Positions 8,097 to 17,514 of a stretch of DNA of 64,000 bases are shown here, one piece after another. A program made the translations under genes and the position numbers. Every line of letters begins with the position of its first letter. The first letter of the stretch is position 1. Source of the stretch: Hyphomicrobiales bacterium (GTDB lineage: Bacteria > Pseudomonadota > Alphaproteobacteria > Rhizobiales > Rhizobiaceae). Location of the stretch: NCBI GenBank assembly GCA_900489925.1, contig UEHQ01000010.1, positions 1 through 64,000 on the forward strand, given 5' to 3'. The notes under the pieces are model-generated. The model saw only the letters and a list, made by a program, of their open reading frames with translations, had not been told where the DNA came from and made no database searches.

Positions 8097-9185
8097 ATGC
8101 CTGTGCAGTGGAATACTCAAAAGATATCCGAATCTTTCTCGCGCGCGGCCATTGGGGAATGGGCGTGGTCCGAAGCTCTCGATGTCATATCGGAGGAGGC
8201 GTCCGGCGCTGGCGCGACCCTTGTGCGCCTGAAGGGCGGCCTCCCTCAGCTGCCGACCACCCCCTCGTTTCAAGAGGCGATCGACACATATATTCGAGAC
8301 GGTTGGGCGAACCATGACGTTCGCTTCCGCGGCGTCGGCCATATGATGCGCCACGGGGTTGCCACCGACCTCGATTTTATCAGCGACGACGAAATCAAGC
8401 GCAACCCCTATTACCAGGATTGGCTGGCTCGGTTCGGCCTGAAGTGGTTCGCGGGCGTCAAGATCGCAGGCCTGGAAGAACTTTGGGTGCTGTCGCTGCA
8501 GCGGCGCGAGGATACCTTGCCTTTTGACGAGGAAGAGCGTCAATGCCTGGTCGACCTGGCAAGGGGCTTCGGCAATGATGCTGTCTTGGCCAGCGCCTTC
8601 GGCTTTGTCCGCGCGGATGAGGCGCTTGCGGCGTTCGACGCAAGCCGGAAAGCAGCATTCGTGCTCGATTATGCGGGCGTTGTCGCTCAGCACAATCAGG
8701 CGGCGGACAGTCTCCTTGGTGGCGCCATCACGTTGCGCGAACGCCGGCTCAGTTGTCGCGACGAGCGTTCCGACGAACGTTTGGGCGTTGCTGTCGGAAA
8801 GGCTCTGCTGCCACCCACCAGATCATCCTATGTTTCGATCGAACGCCCGGACGACTTTCCGCTGGTTGCGCACGTATTGCCCGTTCAGGGCGCCATGCAC
8901 GATATTTTCTCGCCGTGCCAGGCGATCGTGATCGTCAGCGATCCCACCGCGCGCGCCGCACCGTCCACCTTGGCGCTTCAGGCGATCTTCGGCCTCACCC
9001 ACGCCGAGGCCAAGGTTGCCTCCAAGCTGGCGGCGGGATGGGACCTGCGCGCCGTTTCGGATGAGCTTGGGACCTCGGTAAGGGCGTCGCGCAGTCACCT
9101 GCGAAGCGTATTCCAGAAGACCGGGTTCCGATCCCAGCCCGGGCTGGTCGCTGCTCTTCTGGAACTGATGATGACCGAACACTAG
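8097..9185 (+). CDS. LuxR-type helix-turn-helix transcriptional regulator
   Basis: The 362-residue protein ends in a LuxR/FixJ-type HTH (about 298-362): FGLTHAEAKVASKLAAGWD, then VSDELGTSVRASRSHLRSVFQKTG. The first 290 residues do not show a recognisable autoinducer or receiver domain; the segment AFVLDYAGVVAQHNQAADSLLGG resembles the PAS-like part found in this family of Rhizobiales regulators. The 8097 ATG is chosen for AAGGCGG seven bases upstream; the frame is open further up into the kinase gene. Its targets are unknown. Confidence 0.8.
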   Translation: MPVQWNTQKISESFSRAAIGEWAWSEALDVISEEASGAGATLVRLKGGLPQLPTTPSFQEAIDTYIRDGWANHDVRFRGVGHMMRHGVATDLDFISDDEIKRNPYYQDWLARFGLKWFAGVKIAGLEELWVLSLQRREDTLPFDEEERQCLVDLARGFGNDAVLASAFGFVRADEALAAFDASRKAAFVLDYAGVVAQHNQAADSLLGGAITLRERRLSCRDERSDERLGVAVGKALLPPTRSSYVSIERPDDFPLVAHVLPVQGAMHDIFSPCQAIVIVSDPTARAAPSTLALQAIFGLTHAEAKVASKLAAGWDLRAVSDELGTSVRASRSHLRSVFQKTGFRSQPGLVAALLELMMTEH

Positions 9186-9211
9186 GTTCGCACAACGCCG
9201 CACGTCGCTCT

Positions 9212-10564
9212 CTACAGGCGCGATAGATAGGTGCGATGGTCGAAGTCCGAGACCGTCCTGAGGAAAGTGATCGCTTCCTTGCGCTTCGTGTCGCCGTAAA
9301 GCCTCTGGTAGCGCTCGCCGAAGATGTCGGCGATGAACGGCGATGCACGAAAATCCTCCACTGCGGTGAGGAAATCGTGCGTCAACCGGGTGGTATTCTC
9401 AGGGATATGGGAAGGCGTGGTTTCCTCGCCCGGGTCCAGTTCGTTGTCGAGGCCCAGCAGCATGCCGCCGAGGATGGCCGCCAGGAGCAGGTACGGATTG
9501 GCATCGGCGCCCGCGACACGATGTTCGACGCGCGCCGCCGGACCATTCAGGTCGGGAATTCGGATCGCGGTGCCACGATGACCATAACCCCAGGTCAGGT
9601 CGACGGGAGCAAAGGAATCCGGCTGGAGGCGGCGATAGGAGTTGGCGAACGGTGCGAAGACCAGCTGCGCCTCGCGCATGGTGCGCAACATGCCTGCACA
9701 AACGGACTTGAGCTTTTTGGGCTCTTCGCCCTTGGCGTCGAGAATGTTGCGCCCATCCCGGTCCACGACACTGGCGTGCACGTGCAGGCCCGAACCGGCA
9801 TGATCCGAATAGGGCTTTGCCATGCAGGTCGACTTGAGGCCGTGCTTGCGTGCCGCCTGCTCCACGATCCGCTTCAGGTAGATGCAATCGTCAGCTGCGG
9901 CCAGCGCGTCGGGGCGATGCAGGAGGTTGATCTCGAACTGCCCGGGACCAAACTCGGCGGTCGTCGCATCGGCAGGCAGGCCCTGCGCCTTTGCGTAGGA
10001 CCGCACGGTCTGCAGATAGCCGTCGAGGGCATCGACCGCGTTCATGTCGTAGAGCTGAAAGCCGTTCGGATCACCCCGATAGGTCAGGCTTGACGGCGGC
10101 GAGGGGCGACCGGTGTCGCGCCAGTCCTGTTCAACGACATAGAACTCGAGTTCCGTTGCAACCACCGGTGTCAGGCCGCGCTCCTCGTATCGCTTCAGCA
10201 CCGAGGAGAGGATGGCGCGCGGATCCATGAAGCTCGGCGTACCGTCGAACTCGTGCATGGTCGCCAGGACCTGCATCGAGCCTTCCGGCGCCCAGGGCAT
10301 GGGCACGAGGCTGCGCTTGTCCGCAATGCAGTTTCCATCCGGATCGCCGACCGACAGCGACAGGCCGGTAATGTCGTCGTTGTCATCGCCCCAGATGTCG
10401 AGCGATTGTGTCGATGAAGGCAGTCGGACTTCGCCAGCCCACACCTTTTTCTGGGCATCCAGGGGAATTTGCTTGCCGCGTAGGTCGCCATTCATGCCAA
10501 CGAGCATGATTTCAATGCGCGGTTCTCCGTCCGCAGCCTTTCCGTGCATTTTGTCAGTCGCCAT
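9212..10564 (-). CDS. Glutamine-synthetase-family protein (probable gamma-glutamylpolyamine synthetase)
   Basis: The 450-residue protein has the GS catalytic motifs: ATELEFYV, EFGPGQFEINLLH, then AKPYSDHAGSGLHVHASV, then the NPYLLLAAILGG tail. GS-like proteins of this length next to an omega-aminotransferase are typically PuuA-type, making gamma-glutamylputrescine or related amides rather than glutamine. The ATG at 10564 follows GAGGGG at a rather long 13-14 bases; an in-frame TTG at 10594 is an alternative start. It is divergent from the aminotransferase at 10648, which supports a shared polyamine role. Confidence 0.85.
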   Translation of the reverse strand: MATDKMHGKAADGEPRIEIMLVGMNGDLRGKQIPLDAQKKVWAGEVRLPSSTQSLDIWGDDNDDITGLSLSVGDPDGNCIADKRSLVPMPWAPEGSMQVLATMHEFDGTPSFMDPRAILSSVLKRYEERGLTPVVATELEFYVVEQDWRDTGRPSPPSSLTYRGDPNGFQLYDMNAVDALDGYLQTVRSYAKAQGLPADATTAEFGPGQFEINLLHRPDALAAADDCIYLKRIVEQAARKHGLKSTCMAKPYSDHAGSGLHVHASVVDRDGRNILDAKGEEPKKLKSVCAGMLRTMREAQLVFAPFANSYRRLQPDSFAPVDLTWGYGHRGTAIRIPDLNGPAARVEHRVAGADANPYLLLAAILGGMLLGLDNELDPGEETTPSHIPENTTRLTHDFLTAVEDFRASPFIADIFGERYQRLYGDTKRKEAITFLRTVSDFDHRTYLSRL

Positions 10565-10647
10565 GATCTTGTAAATCCCCTCGGACAAGGCCAAGGTCGT
10601 AGCTCATTGGGAAGAGGCTTTCAATCACCGAAGGTGTTTAGCAAATC

Positions 10648-12015
10648 ATGTCTGATACTTACGCGCGTTCTAATCTTGCTGCCGTCGATGCCGCTCATCA
10701 TCTGCATCCGTTCTCCGACATGAAGAAGTTGAATGCCGATGGCACGCGCATCATCCAGCGCGGCGAGGGCGTCCATATCTGGGATAATCACGGCCGGAAG
10801 TATCTGGATGGTTTTGCAGGTCTGTGGTGCGTCAATGTCGGCTACGGGCGTAAGGAAATAACCGATGTCGTTGCGCGGCAGATGAACGAACTGCCCTATT
10901 ACAACACCTTCTTCGGCACGACCACGACACCGACGACCCTTCTCGCCGAGAAGGTGACGTCTCATGCCGGTCCACGCTTCAACCATGTTTTCTTCACGGG
11001 CTCCGGCTCGGAGGCAAACGACACGTGGTTCCGCATGGCGCGCGTCTACTGGAGCGCGGTCGGCAAGCCGTCGAAGAAGATCGTTATCTCACGAAAGAAC
11101 GGCTACCACGGCTCGACCGTTGCCGGCGCCAGCCTCGGCGGCATGAAATACATGCATGAGCAGGGCGACCTGCCGATCCCCGGTATCGTCCATATCGGTC
11201 AACCCTACTGGTACGGGGAAGGTGGCGACCTGTCGCCTGCGGAGTTCGGCCTCAAGGTCGCTCGCGAGCTCGAAGCTAAGATCGACGAGCTAGGCGAGGA
11301 CAACGTCGCGGCCTTCGTCGCAGAGCCCGTGCAGGGAGCGGCCGGCGTCATCATCCCGCCGGAGACCTACTGGCCGGAGATCGCCCGCATCTGCAAGGCG
11401 CGCAACATCCTGCTCGTCACTGACGAGGTAATTTGCGGCTTCGGTCGTCTCGGCCAATGGTTCGGCCACCAGCATTTCGGCGTCGAGCCCGACCTCGCTC
11501 CGATCGCCAAGGGCCTTTCATCGGGCTACCTGCCGATCGGCGGCGTACTCGTCAGCGATCGCGTGGCAAACGTTCTGATCAACGATGTCGGCGATTTCAA
11601 TCACGGCTTCACATACTCGGGCCATCCCGTGTGCGCGGCCGCAGCGATCGAGAACCTTCGCATCATCGAGGAAGAGCGGCTTGTCGAGCGTGTTCGCGAC
11701 GACATCGGTCCTTACTTCGCCAAGGCCTGGGGTGGTCTCGGTGAACATGACCTCGTGGGCGAGGCCGTCAGCATAGGCCTGATGGGCGCATTGCAGCTCA
11801 CCGCCGACAAGTCTTCACGCACCCGCTTCGAAAAGCCGGACGCAATCGGCACGCTGGTCAGAAATCATGCCCTCGCCAATGGACTGGTCCTGCGCGCCAC
11901 CGGCGACCGCATGCTGGCATCGCCGCCGCTGGTCATCAGCCATGCTGAAGTCGATGAAATGGCTCGGATCACCAAGATCGCATTGGATGCGGCGTGGAAG
12001 GAGCTGCGAGGCTGA
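10648..12015 (+). CDS. Class III omega-aminotransferase (putrescine:pyruvate-like)
   Basis: The 455-residue PLP enzyme has the class III features: FFTGSGSEANDTWFRMAR for PLP phosphate, NGYHGSTVAGASLGG, LLVTDEVICGFGRLGQWFG with the PLP Asp, and APIAKGLSSGYLPIGGVL with the catalytic Lys. Close family members are SpuC and other omega-amino acid:pyruvate aminotransferases that act on putrescine, cadaverine or beta-alanine. The neighbouring divergent GS-like gene makes polyamine use the best guess. The 83-bp gap between the two holds the shared promoters. Confidence 0.9.
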   Translation: MSDTYARSNLAAVDAAHHLHPFSDMKKLNADGTRIIQRGEGVHIWDNHGRKYLDGFAGLWCVNVGYGRKEITDVVARQMNELPYYNTFFGTTTTPTTLLAEKVTSHAGPRFNHVFFTGSGSEANDTWFRMARVYWSAVGKPSKKIVISRKNGYHGSTVAGASLGGMKYMHEQGDLPIPGIVHIGQPYWYGEGGDLSPAEFGLKVARELEAKIDELGEDNVAAFVAEPVQGAAGVIIPPETYWPEIARICKARNILLVTDEVICGFGRLGQWFGHQHFGVEPDLAPIAKGLSSGYLPIGGVLVSDRVANVLINDVGDFNHGFTYSGHPVCAAAAIENLRIIEEERLVERVRDDIGPYFAKAWGGLGEHDLVGEAVSIGLMGALQLTADKSSRTRFEKPDAIGTLVRNHALANGLVLRATGDRMLASPPLVISHAEVDEMARITKIALDAAWKELRG

Positions 12016-12048
12016 CGAAACCACGATAGGTGCGGAAGGATCGCTGCT

Positions 12049-13530
12049 TTATTGGTTGGCAGCGATCCAGAAATAGGCGAACCGAACATGCTTTTCCGCG
12101 TCGTCGGGGTTGTAGGGAATAGCCAGGTATTGGGGCGTAATCCCGTCTAGGGCGATGTCTCGTTTCTTGAGGAATGCCGCCACTCGGTCTGGCAGTGCTT
12201 CTCCATACTCACCTCCGACGCGCCAGACGACGAGCAAAGGCTGTGAAAGTTCGGATGTGGCCAGCCCGCCGGGGGCCTCGACCAGAACGTTGGGAAACTG
12301 CGTACGGAGATTTCCCGCGGTATTGCCGTCGGTGGTCAAAATCCGGGCCGGCTCGCCATGTTTGGCCAAAATCGCGTCCGCAAATGCGTGGTAAGGGGTG
12401 TTGACCCGCGAATAGTAGCCCAGCATAGGCCCCACAATTGCTCGTCCCGAAAGAACGGCAAGGGCAATCAGCACAAGGGCAGCGACGACGGCCGCGAAAC
12501 GCGGCAGTTTCAGCTCCACGGCGCTGCCTGAAGCGTCCACTTTCATCGCAAGATAGAGCGGAAGCAGCACGACCAGCAGCGAAAGCCACTTTTCGCGAAT
12601 GTGTGTCGCGCCAACGCCGATAACGACCAGAAGGACAAGGACGAGGCAGGCGATCAACATCCTGCCCAGAATGCGGGTCCACTCACTCTGTGCGCGGACA
12701 ATGGTCTTGATATCCCGATAGAAGATCAAGGCAAAAACTGCGGCCGTCGGTGCGACCGCCTGGATCGTTGCGCTCGTCAGGGAGAGCGCGCCGAGCAGGA
12801 AGGTCGGGATGTGCCTGCTTGGTCCACCTTCCTTCATTTCCGCCAGCGTGTTGTTGCTCGCATTTCCGAGATTGTGCAGCAGCCAATAGGCGTGGGGGGC
12901 GGCAATGATCGCGGCGGCCAGCACGGCCAGCAGAATGCGCCAATCGAAGATGCGCTTCCGAAGGTCAGCCTCCGGGAGGATTGCCAGAACGGCCGCAACC
13001 GGCACCACAACGAAATTGTACTTGGATATGACGCCGATGCCGACGGCAATGCCAGTGATGAGGTAGGAAGCGAAGCTCGGTGCCTTCAGCGTGCGAAGGA
13101 AGCCGAACAGAAACAGCGACACGGCAAACAGCGCCGCAACCGTGTGAGAAAGATCCTTCTGGGCAAGAAAGAAAACCGGCGGCAACGTCAACACACCGAG
13201 CATTGCGATTGCCGGCGTCGCACGGTTGGACGCGACCTGACGGGCTGCAAGGCCGTAGAATAAGCAGCACAGAAACAGCAGGCTGTTCTTCAGGATCGAC
13301 AGGGTCGCGACCGAAATACCGAAGAGCTCGGCAAGTCCGTGCTGCAGCCAGCCGTAGAACGGCGGCTGCGAGCCGTAGCCGACGAGGAAGTATTGCGAAA
13401 GAAATGCCTGCGTCGATTCATCGATCTCAAGCGCATCAGGTCGCAAAAGGCGGACGATGACGCAAAGCAGGAAGTAGCCGCCGACGAGATAGAAGGCGGC
13501 ATCGGATCGACGTGCCAGCATATTACGCAT
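12049..13530 (-). CDS. Glycosyltransferase family 39 (ArnT/PMT-like) membrane protein
   Basis: The 493-residue protein has a multi-spanning GT39/ArnT-type layout with an early acidic motif DALEIDESTQAFLSQYF and GYGSQPPFYGWLQH in the first periplasmic loop, about ten membrane helices, and a soluble C-terminal part. Such enzymes transfer a sugar from polyprenyl phosphate to lipid A, core or protein on the periplasmic side. The start overlaps the upstream GT2 gene by 8 bases, so they form one operon. In rhizobia, similar pairs add galacturonic acid to LPS (the Rgt system); this identity is inferred, not proven. Confidence 0.85.
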   Translation of the reverse strand: MRNMLARRSDAAFYLVGGYFLLCVIVRLLRPDALEIDESTQAFLSQYFLVGYGSQPPFYGWLQHGLAELFGISVATLSILKNSLLFLCCLFYGLAARQVASNRATPAIAMLGVLTLPPVFFLAQKDLSHTVAALFAVSLFLFGFLRTLKAPSFASYLITGIAVGIGVISKYNFVVVPVAAVLAILPEADLRKRIFDWRILLAVLAAAIIAAPHAYWLLHNLGNASNNTLAEMKEGGPSRHIPTFLLGALSLTSATIQAVAPTAAVFALIFYRDIKTIVRAQSEWTRILGRMLIACLVLVLLVVIGVGATHIREKWLSLLVVLLPLYLAMKVDASGSAVELKLPRFAAVVAALVLIALAVLSGRAIVGPMLGYYSRVNTPYHAFADAILAKHGEPARILTTDGNTAGNLRTQFPNVLVEAPGGLATSELSQPLLVVWRVGGEYGEALPDRVAAFLKKRDIALDGITPQYLAIPYNPDDAEKHVRFAYFWIAANQ

Positions 13531-14539
13531 TCGTTCTTTCGTCGAAAATCTGCCGGACGATGTAGTTCGGCGAGGCGTCGTCGCGATAGTAGGTCCGCGC
13601 GATCATCTCCGCGAGGATGCCGGTGGTGATCATCTGTACCGACGACAGCAGCAGCACGATGCCGACCATCAGCATTGGACGTGTGCCAATATCATTGCCG
13701 AGGATGAACTTGTCGAAGAACAGATAGACCAGGATCAGCGCTGAAATGGCACCGAGGCCAAGCCCGAGCGAGCCGAAGAAGTGGCCGGGGCGCGCCTTGT
13801 AACGCATGAAGAACATGACCGACAGCAGGTCGAGAATAACGCGGAAAGTGCGGGAGATGCCGTACTTGGACTGGCCGTGCTGGCGGGCATGGTGGGTGAC
13901 GACCATCTCGCCGATGCGGGAGCTTGGGACAACGCCCGCGACCCAGGCCGGGATGAAACGGTGCATCTCACCCATCAGCTTCACCTGCTTGATGATCGAT
14001 GCGCGGTAGATCTTCAGGCTGCAACCATAATCATGCAGCTTGACGCCTGTAATGCGGCCGATCAGGTAGTTGGCACACCAGGATGGGATCTTGCGCAGGA
14101 AAAGACCGTCCTGACGGTTTTTCCGCCAGCCGACGAGCAGGTCGAGTTCGCGGCGCTCCAGTTCGGCGACCATCGAAGGAATATCTTTGGGATCATTCTG
14201 CAGATCGCCGTCCATCGTCGCGATCAGTCGTCCAACCGCCGTGTCGATGCCTGCCTGCATTGCTGCCGTCTGCCCGAAGTTTCGCTGCAGTTCGACAATC
14301 CTCAGCAGCAGACCTTCGCGGCTGACATGCTTGCGCGCGTTTGCCAGCGTTGCATCGGTACTTCCGTCGTCAACCAGGATCAGCTCCCACTGTTCGGCAT
14401 ATCCGGTCATGGCCGTACAGATGCGATCAATCAACGGGCCGACGCTATCCTCCTCGTTGAAAACGGGAACGACCAGCGAAAGCTCAACAGGTTTGGGAGC
14501 GTCGATGACGTTCGAAAGTGACTCAGCCGTTGTCTGCAA
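13523..14539 (-). CDS. Glycosyltransferase family 2, polyprenyl-phosphate sugar synthase (ArnC/DPM1-like)
   Basis: The 338-residue protein has the GT-A domain (about 19-235): LSLVVPVFNEEDS, LILVDDGSTDAT, then IATMDGDLQNDPKDI with the metal-binding DxD-like DGD, and GCSLKIYRASI. Two C-terminal membrane helices follow (about 250-310). This is the ArnC/DPM1 layout that makes undecaprenyl/dodecaprenyl-phosphate sugars. The start is TTG at 14539, with AGGAG eight to nine bases upstream. It overlaps the GT39 gene and is its likely donor-lipid supplier. Confidence 0.9.
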   Translation of the reverse strand: MQTTAESLSNVIDAPKPVELSLVVPVFNEEDSVGPLIDRICTAMTGYAEQWELILVDDGSTDATLANARKHVSREGLLLRIVELQRNFGQTAAMQAGIDTAVGRLIATMDGDLQNDPKDIPSMVAELERRELDLLVGWRKNRQDGLFLRKIPSWCANYLIGRITGVKLHDYGCSLKIYRASIIKQVKLMGEMHRFIPAWVAGVVPSSRIGEMVVTHHARQHGQSKYGISRTFRVILDLLSVMFFMRYKARPGHFFGSLGLGLGAISALILVYLFFDKFILGNDIGTRPMLMVGIVLLLSSVQMITTGILAEMIARTYYRDDASPNYIVRQIFDERTNA

Positions 14540-14608
14540 CGCTTATTTCTCCTAAAACGCCGCGCAGCCGTGTTGGTGGCATCGCGGACGAAGTCAGGAA
14601 GCTAGTAC

Positions 14609-15571
14609 ATGAAGTCTCCGGTTGTTGCCAGCCGACAATCTTGGTTCGCTCGCAATCGGATGCTGTTGCTGACCGTAACGATTGTCGCGGCCTATGCGAT
14701 TTTCATCGAGTGGTTCTGGGGATGGACATCGATCCTTGGGCAATGGGCGACAGTCGGCGTGCTACCGGTCGTCACGGCGCTCGTCCTGTTGACCAGCACT
14801 TACTTCCTCCGCACATGGCGTATTTATGACTATTTCCCACGCGAAACCGCCGGCCGGTTTCAAACGCTCTTTCGGGTGACGCAGATCCACAATCTGCTGA
14901 ATATCATGATGCCGTTTCGAACCGGCGAGACCAGCTTCCCCGTGCTGATGCGCACGGAATTTGGCATTCCCCTGACGCGCTCCACATCCGCGCTCCTGGT
15001 CATGCGGCTCCTGGATCTGCATGCGTTGCTCGCTGCTGCCGGAATAGGCTTTGCGATAGGCTCCTCGCATCAGGTGCTTGCATGGCTGGCCTGGGGGGTA
15101 TTTCTGCTCTTGCCGGTGGTTGGCTTCACCGTTCGCAAGACGCTACTCCGGTTCGCCGGCAAGCTGCTACCGTCGAAGCTCCAGCATTTCGTCGTGGAGA
15201 TCGAAAACGGCCTGCCGGCCAATGCGGCCGCTTTCGCAAGAGCCTGGGCAATGACTGTCATCAATTGGCTCGTCAAGGTTTTGGTGCTTGCCTGGGCTTT
15301 GAGTTTGATGGGCGTTTTGCCCCTGGCAGCCAGCTTCGGCGGCGCATTGGGCGGTGAACTGTCGTCTGTTTTGCCGGTTCATGCACCGGGTGGCGTCGGG
15401 ACCTATCCGGCCGGTATCACTGCGGGTGCAGTGGCCTTTGGTGCGTCCGGCGAAAGGGCAGCCGTCGCATCGCTGGCGCAGGCGAGCATCAACGCCCATC
15501 TGCTGATCATCGTTTCCGCCCTGACGGGTACAGCGGTGTCATTGCCCTTCGGCCGCCGCCGCGAGCTCTGA
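14609..15571 (+). CDS. Lysylphosphatidylglycerol-synthase-TM-region-like membrane protein (UPF0104 family)
   Basis: The 320-residue protein has about eight membrane segments and family marks NLLNIMMPFRTGETSFPVLM and APGGVGTYPAGITAGAVAFG near the C-terminus. These match the integral domain of MprF/AglD-type proteins without the aminoacyl transferase domain. Stand-alone members are often tied to lipid flipping or polyprenyl-linked sugar pathways. It is divergent from the GT2/GT39 operon (69-bp gap), which supports a shared envelope-glycolipid role. Its 3' end overlaps the convergent sigma factor by 33 bases. Confidence 0.8.
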   Translation: MKSPVVASRQSWFARNRMLLLTVTIVAAYAIFIEWFWGWTSILGQWATVGVLPVVTALVLLTSTYFLRTWRIYDYFPRETAGRFQTLFRVTQIHNLLNIMMPFRTGETSFPVLMRTEFGIPLTRSTSALLVMRLLDLHALLAAAGIGFAIGSSHQVLAWLAWGVFLLLPVVGFTVRKTLLRFAGKLLPSKLQHFVVEIENGLPANAAAFARAWAMTVINWLVKVLVLAWALSLMGVLPLAASFGGALGGELSSVLPVHAPGGVGTYPAGITAGAVAFGASGERAAVASLAQASINAHLLIIVSALTGTAVSLPFGRRREL

Positions 15572-16783
15572 TATCCGCTTTTGCAGGAAGGCGCGCTCGG
15601 GTGCTTGGCGGCAGTGAGCGAGAGCCGTTTCATATGCCTCCAATGCCTGTTTCGTCCGCCCCAGCTGCCGCAGGAAGTCTGCACGGGCGGAATGCGCAAG
15701 GTGATAGGAGCCGAGGTCTCCTGCCTGCAGGATCGTATCGATCAGCTGCAGTCCCTGTTCGGGCCCATCGAGCATCGCAATGGCTACCGCACGATTGAGT
15801 TCTGCAATCGGTGACGGCTGAACGGAGAGCAGAAGATCGAAGTAGGCCGCGACCTGTCGCCAATCCGTGTCTGCCGGCGTTTGCGCGCGGGCGTGCTCTG
15901 CTGCGATGGCGGCCTGGAGGGTGTAGATCCCGATTTCGCCGTGACGCATGACATCGTGAAGCAGTCGCAGACCCTCGTTGATTTCGGCGCGATCCCAGAG
16001 GTTGCGATCCTGCTCTGCAAGAAGAATCAGATCGCCATTGGCGTCACGCCTCGCGAGCCGGCGTGAATCCTGCAACAACATCAGCGATAGGAGACCTGAA
16101 ACGTCAGGGTGCGGCAGCAGCCCGCGCAACAGCCGGGCAAGCCGGATTGCCTCGACGGCAAGATCGGTCCGGATCATCTCGCTGCCGGATGAGGCTGAAT
16201 ATCCCTCGTTGAAGACGAGATAGATCACATGCAGCACGCGATCGAGGCGCTGTGGGAGCTCCTCATGGGATGGAACCTCGTAGGGGATGGCTTCCGCGCG
16301 GATCTTGCTCTTTGCCCGGACGATGCGTTGCGCCACGGTCGGTGCTGGAACGAGGAAGGCATGTGCAATCTCTTCGGTGGTGAGGCCGCAGACCTCGCGA
16401 AGCGCCATCGCCATCTGTGCGTCCGCCGGAATCACCGGATGGCAGCAGGTAAAGATCAGCCGCAACATGTCGTCCTCGATAAGTTCCATGTCGCCGACCT
16501 CCTTTTCATCGGCAGACGGGTATAGAGTGTCTTCTATGTCCCTCAGCGAAGCATCGAAGCGTGTTCGCCGGCGGATGTGGTCGATGGCACGGAAGCGGCC
16601 GGTCGATACGAGCCAGGCAAAGGGGTTGTCGGGCACGCCATCTCGCGGCCAGGTGCGTGCCGCTGCCGCGAAAGCGTCGTGCAATGCCTCTTCAGCGCGG
16701 TCGAAGTCGCCCAGCAGTCGGATCAGGGTCGCGAGGACCCTGCGAGAATGCTTTCGGTAAACGTCCTCGATGAGGTCTTCCAC
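15539..16783 (-). CDS. ECF42-type sigma factor with long C-terminal (TPR-like) extension
   Basis: The 414-residue protein starts with sigma region 2 (DLIEDVYRKHSRRVLATLIR, PFAWLVSTGRFRAIDHIRR) and region 4 (MALREVCGLTTEEIAHAF, APTVAQRIVRAKSKI), then has about 220 residues of helical repeats (LHDVMRHGEIGIYTLQAAIA). This length and the neighbouring DGPF genes are the marks of the ECF42 group, which lacks a classical anti-sigma factor; the C-terminal part is thought to control activity. GTG start with GGAG upstream, 3 bases after the last DGPF stop. It is the final gene of a four-gene operon read from the promoter at 17919-17945. Confidence 0.92.
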   Translation of the reverse strand: MEDLIEDVYRKHSRRVLATLIRLLGDFDRAEEALHDAFAAAARTWPRDGVPDNPFAWLVSTGRFRAIDHIRRRTRFDASLRDIEDTLYPSADEKEVGDMELIEDDMLRLIFTCCHPVIPADAQMAMALREVCGLTTEEIAHAFLVPAPTVAQRIVRAKSKIRAEAIPYEVPSHEELPQRLDRVLHVIYLVFNEGYSASSGSEMIRTDLAVEAIRLARLLRGLLPHPDVSGLLSLMLLQDSRRLARRDANGDLILLAEQDRNLWDRAEINEGLRLLHDVMRHGEIGIYTLQAAIAAEHARAQTPADTDWRQVAAYFDLLLSVQPSPIAELNRAVAIAMLDGPEQGLQLIDTILQAGDLGSYHLAHSARADFLRQLGRTKQALEAYETALAHCRQAPERAFLQKRISELAAAAEGQ

Positions 16784-16786
16784 GGT

Positions 16787-17146
16787 TCACTCCGGAAGGG
16801 TCAGCGTTCTCACTGGGCGCAACTCCACGGCTCCGACGCGTGCACAGGGAATGCGTGCCACGATCGCCTTGGCCGCTTCCATGTCCTCTGCCTCGATGAC
16901 GTATAGTCCAGCGAGATGCTCCTTGGTCTCGACATAGGGCCCATCGGTCGCGCTGAGCTCATTGTTTCGAAGTCGCAGGACAACCGCCTGCTCGGGTGGC
17001 TCCAGCGCGTCAGCGTGGATCAGCGTACCGGCGCGGATCAGTTCTTCGTCGACGCGAAAATGAGCCCGAACGATCTCCTCCGTTTCCGCTGCGGTGAGTG
17101 TGCCGTCAGTATCGGCGGAGTTGTAGATAAGGCAGACGTAACGCAT
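16787..17146 (-). CDS. DGPF/YCII-related domain protein, copy 3
   Basis: The 119-residue protein begins MRYVCLIYNS and carries the DGPF core ATDGPYVETKEHLAGLYVIE at about residues 66-85. YCII-like folds are dimeric alpha-beta proteins of unknown chemistry, and DGPF proteins are the standard partners of ECF42 sigma factors. The start is set by GGGAGA upstream and by alignment with its two neighbours. It lies 4 bases after copy 2 and 3 bases before the sigma gene, so translation is probably coupled. Confidence 0.9.
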   Translation of the reverse strand: MRYVCLIYNSADTDGTLTAAETEEIVRAHFRVDEELIRAGTLIHADALEPPEQAVVLRLRNNELSATDGPYVETKEHLAGLYVIEAEDMEAAKAIVARIPCARVGAVELRPVRTLTLPE

Positions 17147-17150
17147 GGCA

Positions 17151-17510
17151 TCATCTCCCGTCATTGATCGAATAGGCCGATCGGATTTCGATCGAGGCAT
17201 ATCTCAGGATGGGAAAGGTCGAGGCGACCGCCCTTGCCTCGGTCATATCCGTGGCCTCGATCAGAACGAAGCCGCCGAGATGTTCTTTTATTTCGGCAAA
17301 AGGGCCATCGGTGGCGGTGACGGCGCCTGTTCCAGCACGCAGGGTGAGCGCCGTGTTCGGCGCGTGCAGCGCCAACGCGGTCTGGAGCACACCCCGGTCG
17401 CGCCAGTGATCGTCGCTCACGATGCATTCCTGCGTCAGGGCGTCCCACTCCTCTTGTGGCACGAGGTTGCTTTTCTCTGTGTCAAACCAGATCTGGCAGA
17501 GAAATTTCAT
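17151..17510 (-). CDS. DGPF/YCII-related domain protein, copy 2
   Basis: The 119-residue paralogue starts MKFLCQIWFDTEKS and has the core ATDGPFAEIKEHLGGFVLIE. It is the only one of the three with the exact DGPF tetrapeptide. AGGGG lies upstream of the ATG. The gaps to its neighbours are 4 bases on each side. It is no closer to copy 1 than to copy 3 over most of its length, so the triplet is not a recent duplication. Confidence 0.9.
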   Translation of the reverse strand: MKFLCQIWFDTEKSNLVPQEEWDALTQECIVSDDHWRDRGVLQTALALHAPNTALTLRAGTGAVTATDGPFAEIKEHLGGFVLIEATDMTEARAVASTFPILRYASIEIRSAYSINDGR

Positions 17511-17514
17511 GTCA

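Noticed and set aside
12601-13263. 220-codon open frame opposite the GT39 gene
   Set aside because: Antisense shadow rich in Asp, Glu, Gln and Arg, the typical reverse of membrane codons.
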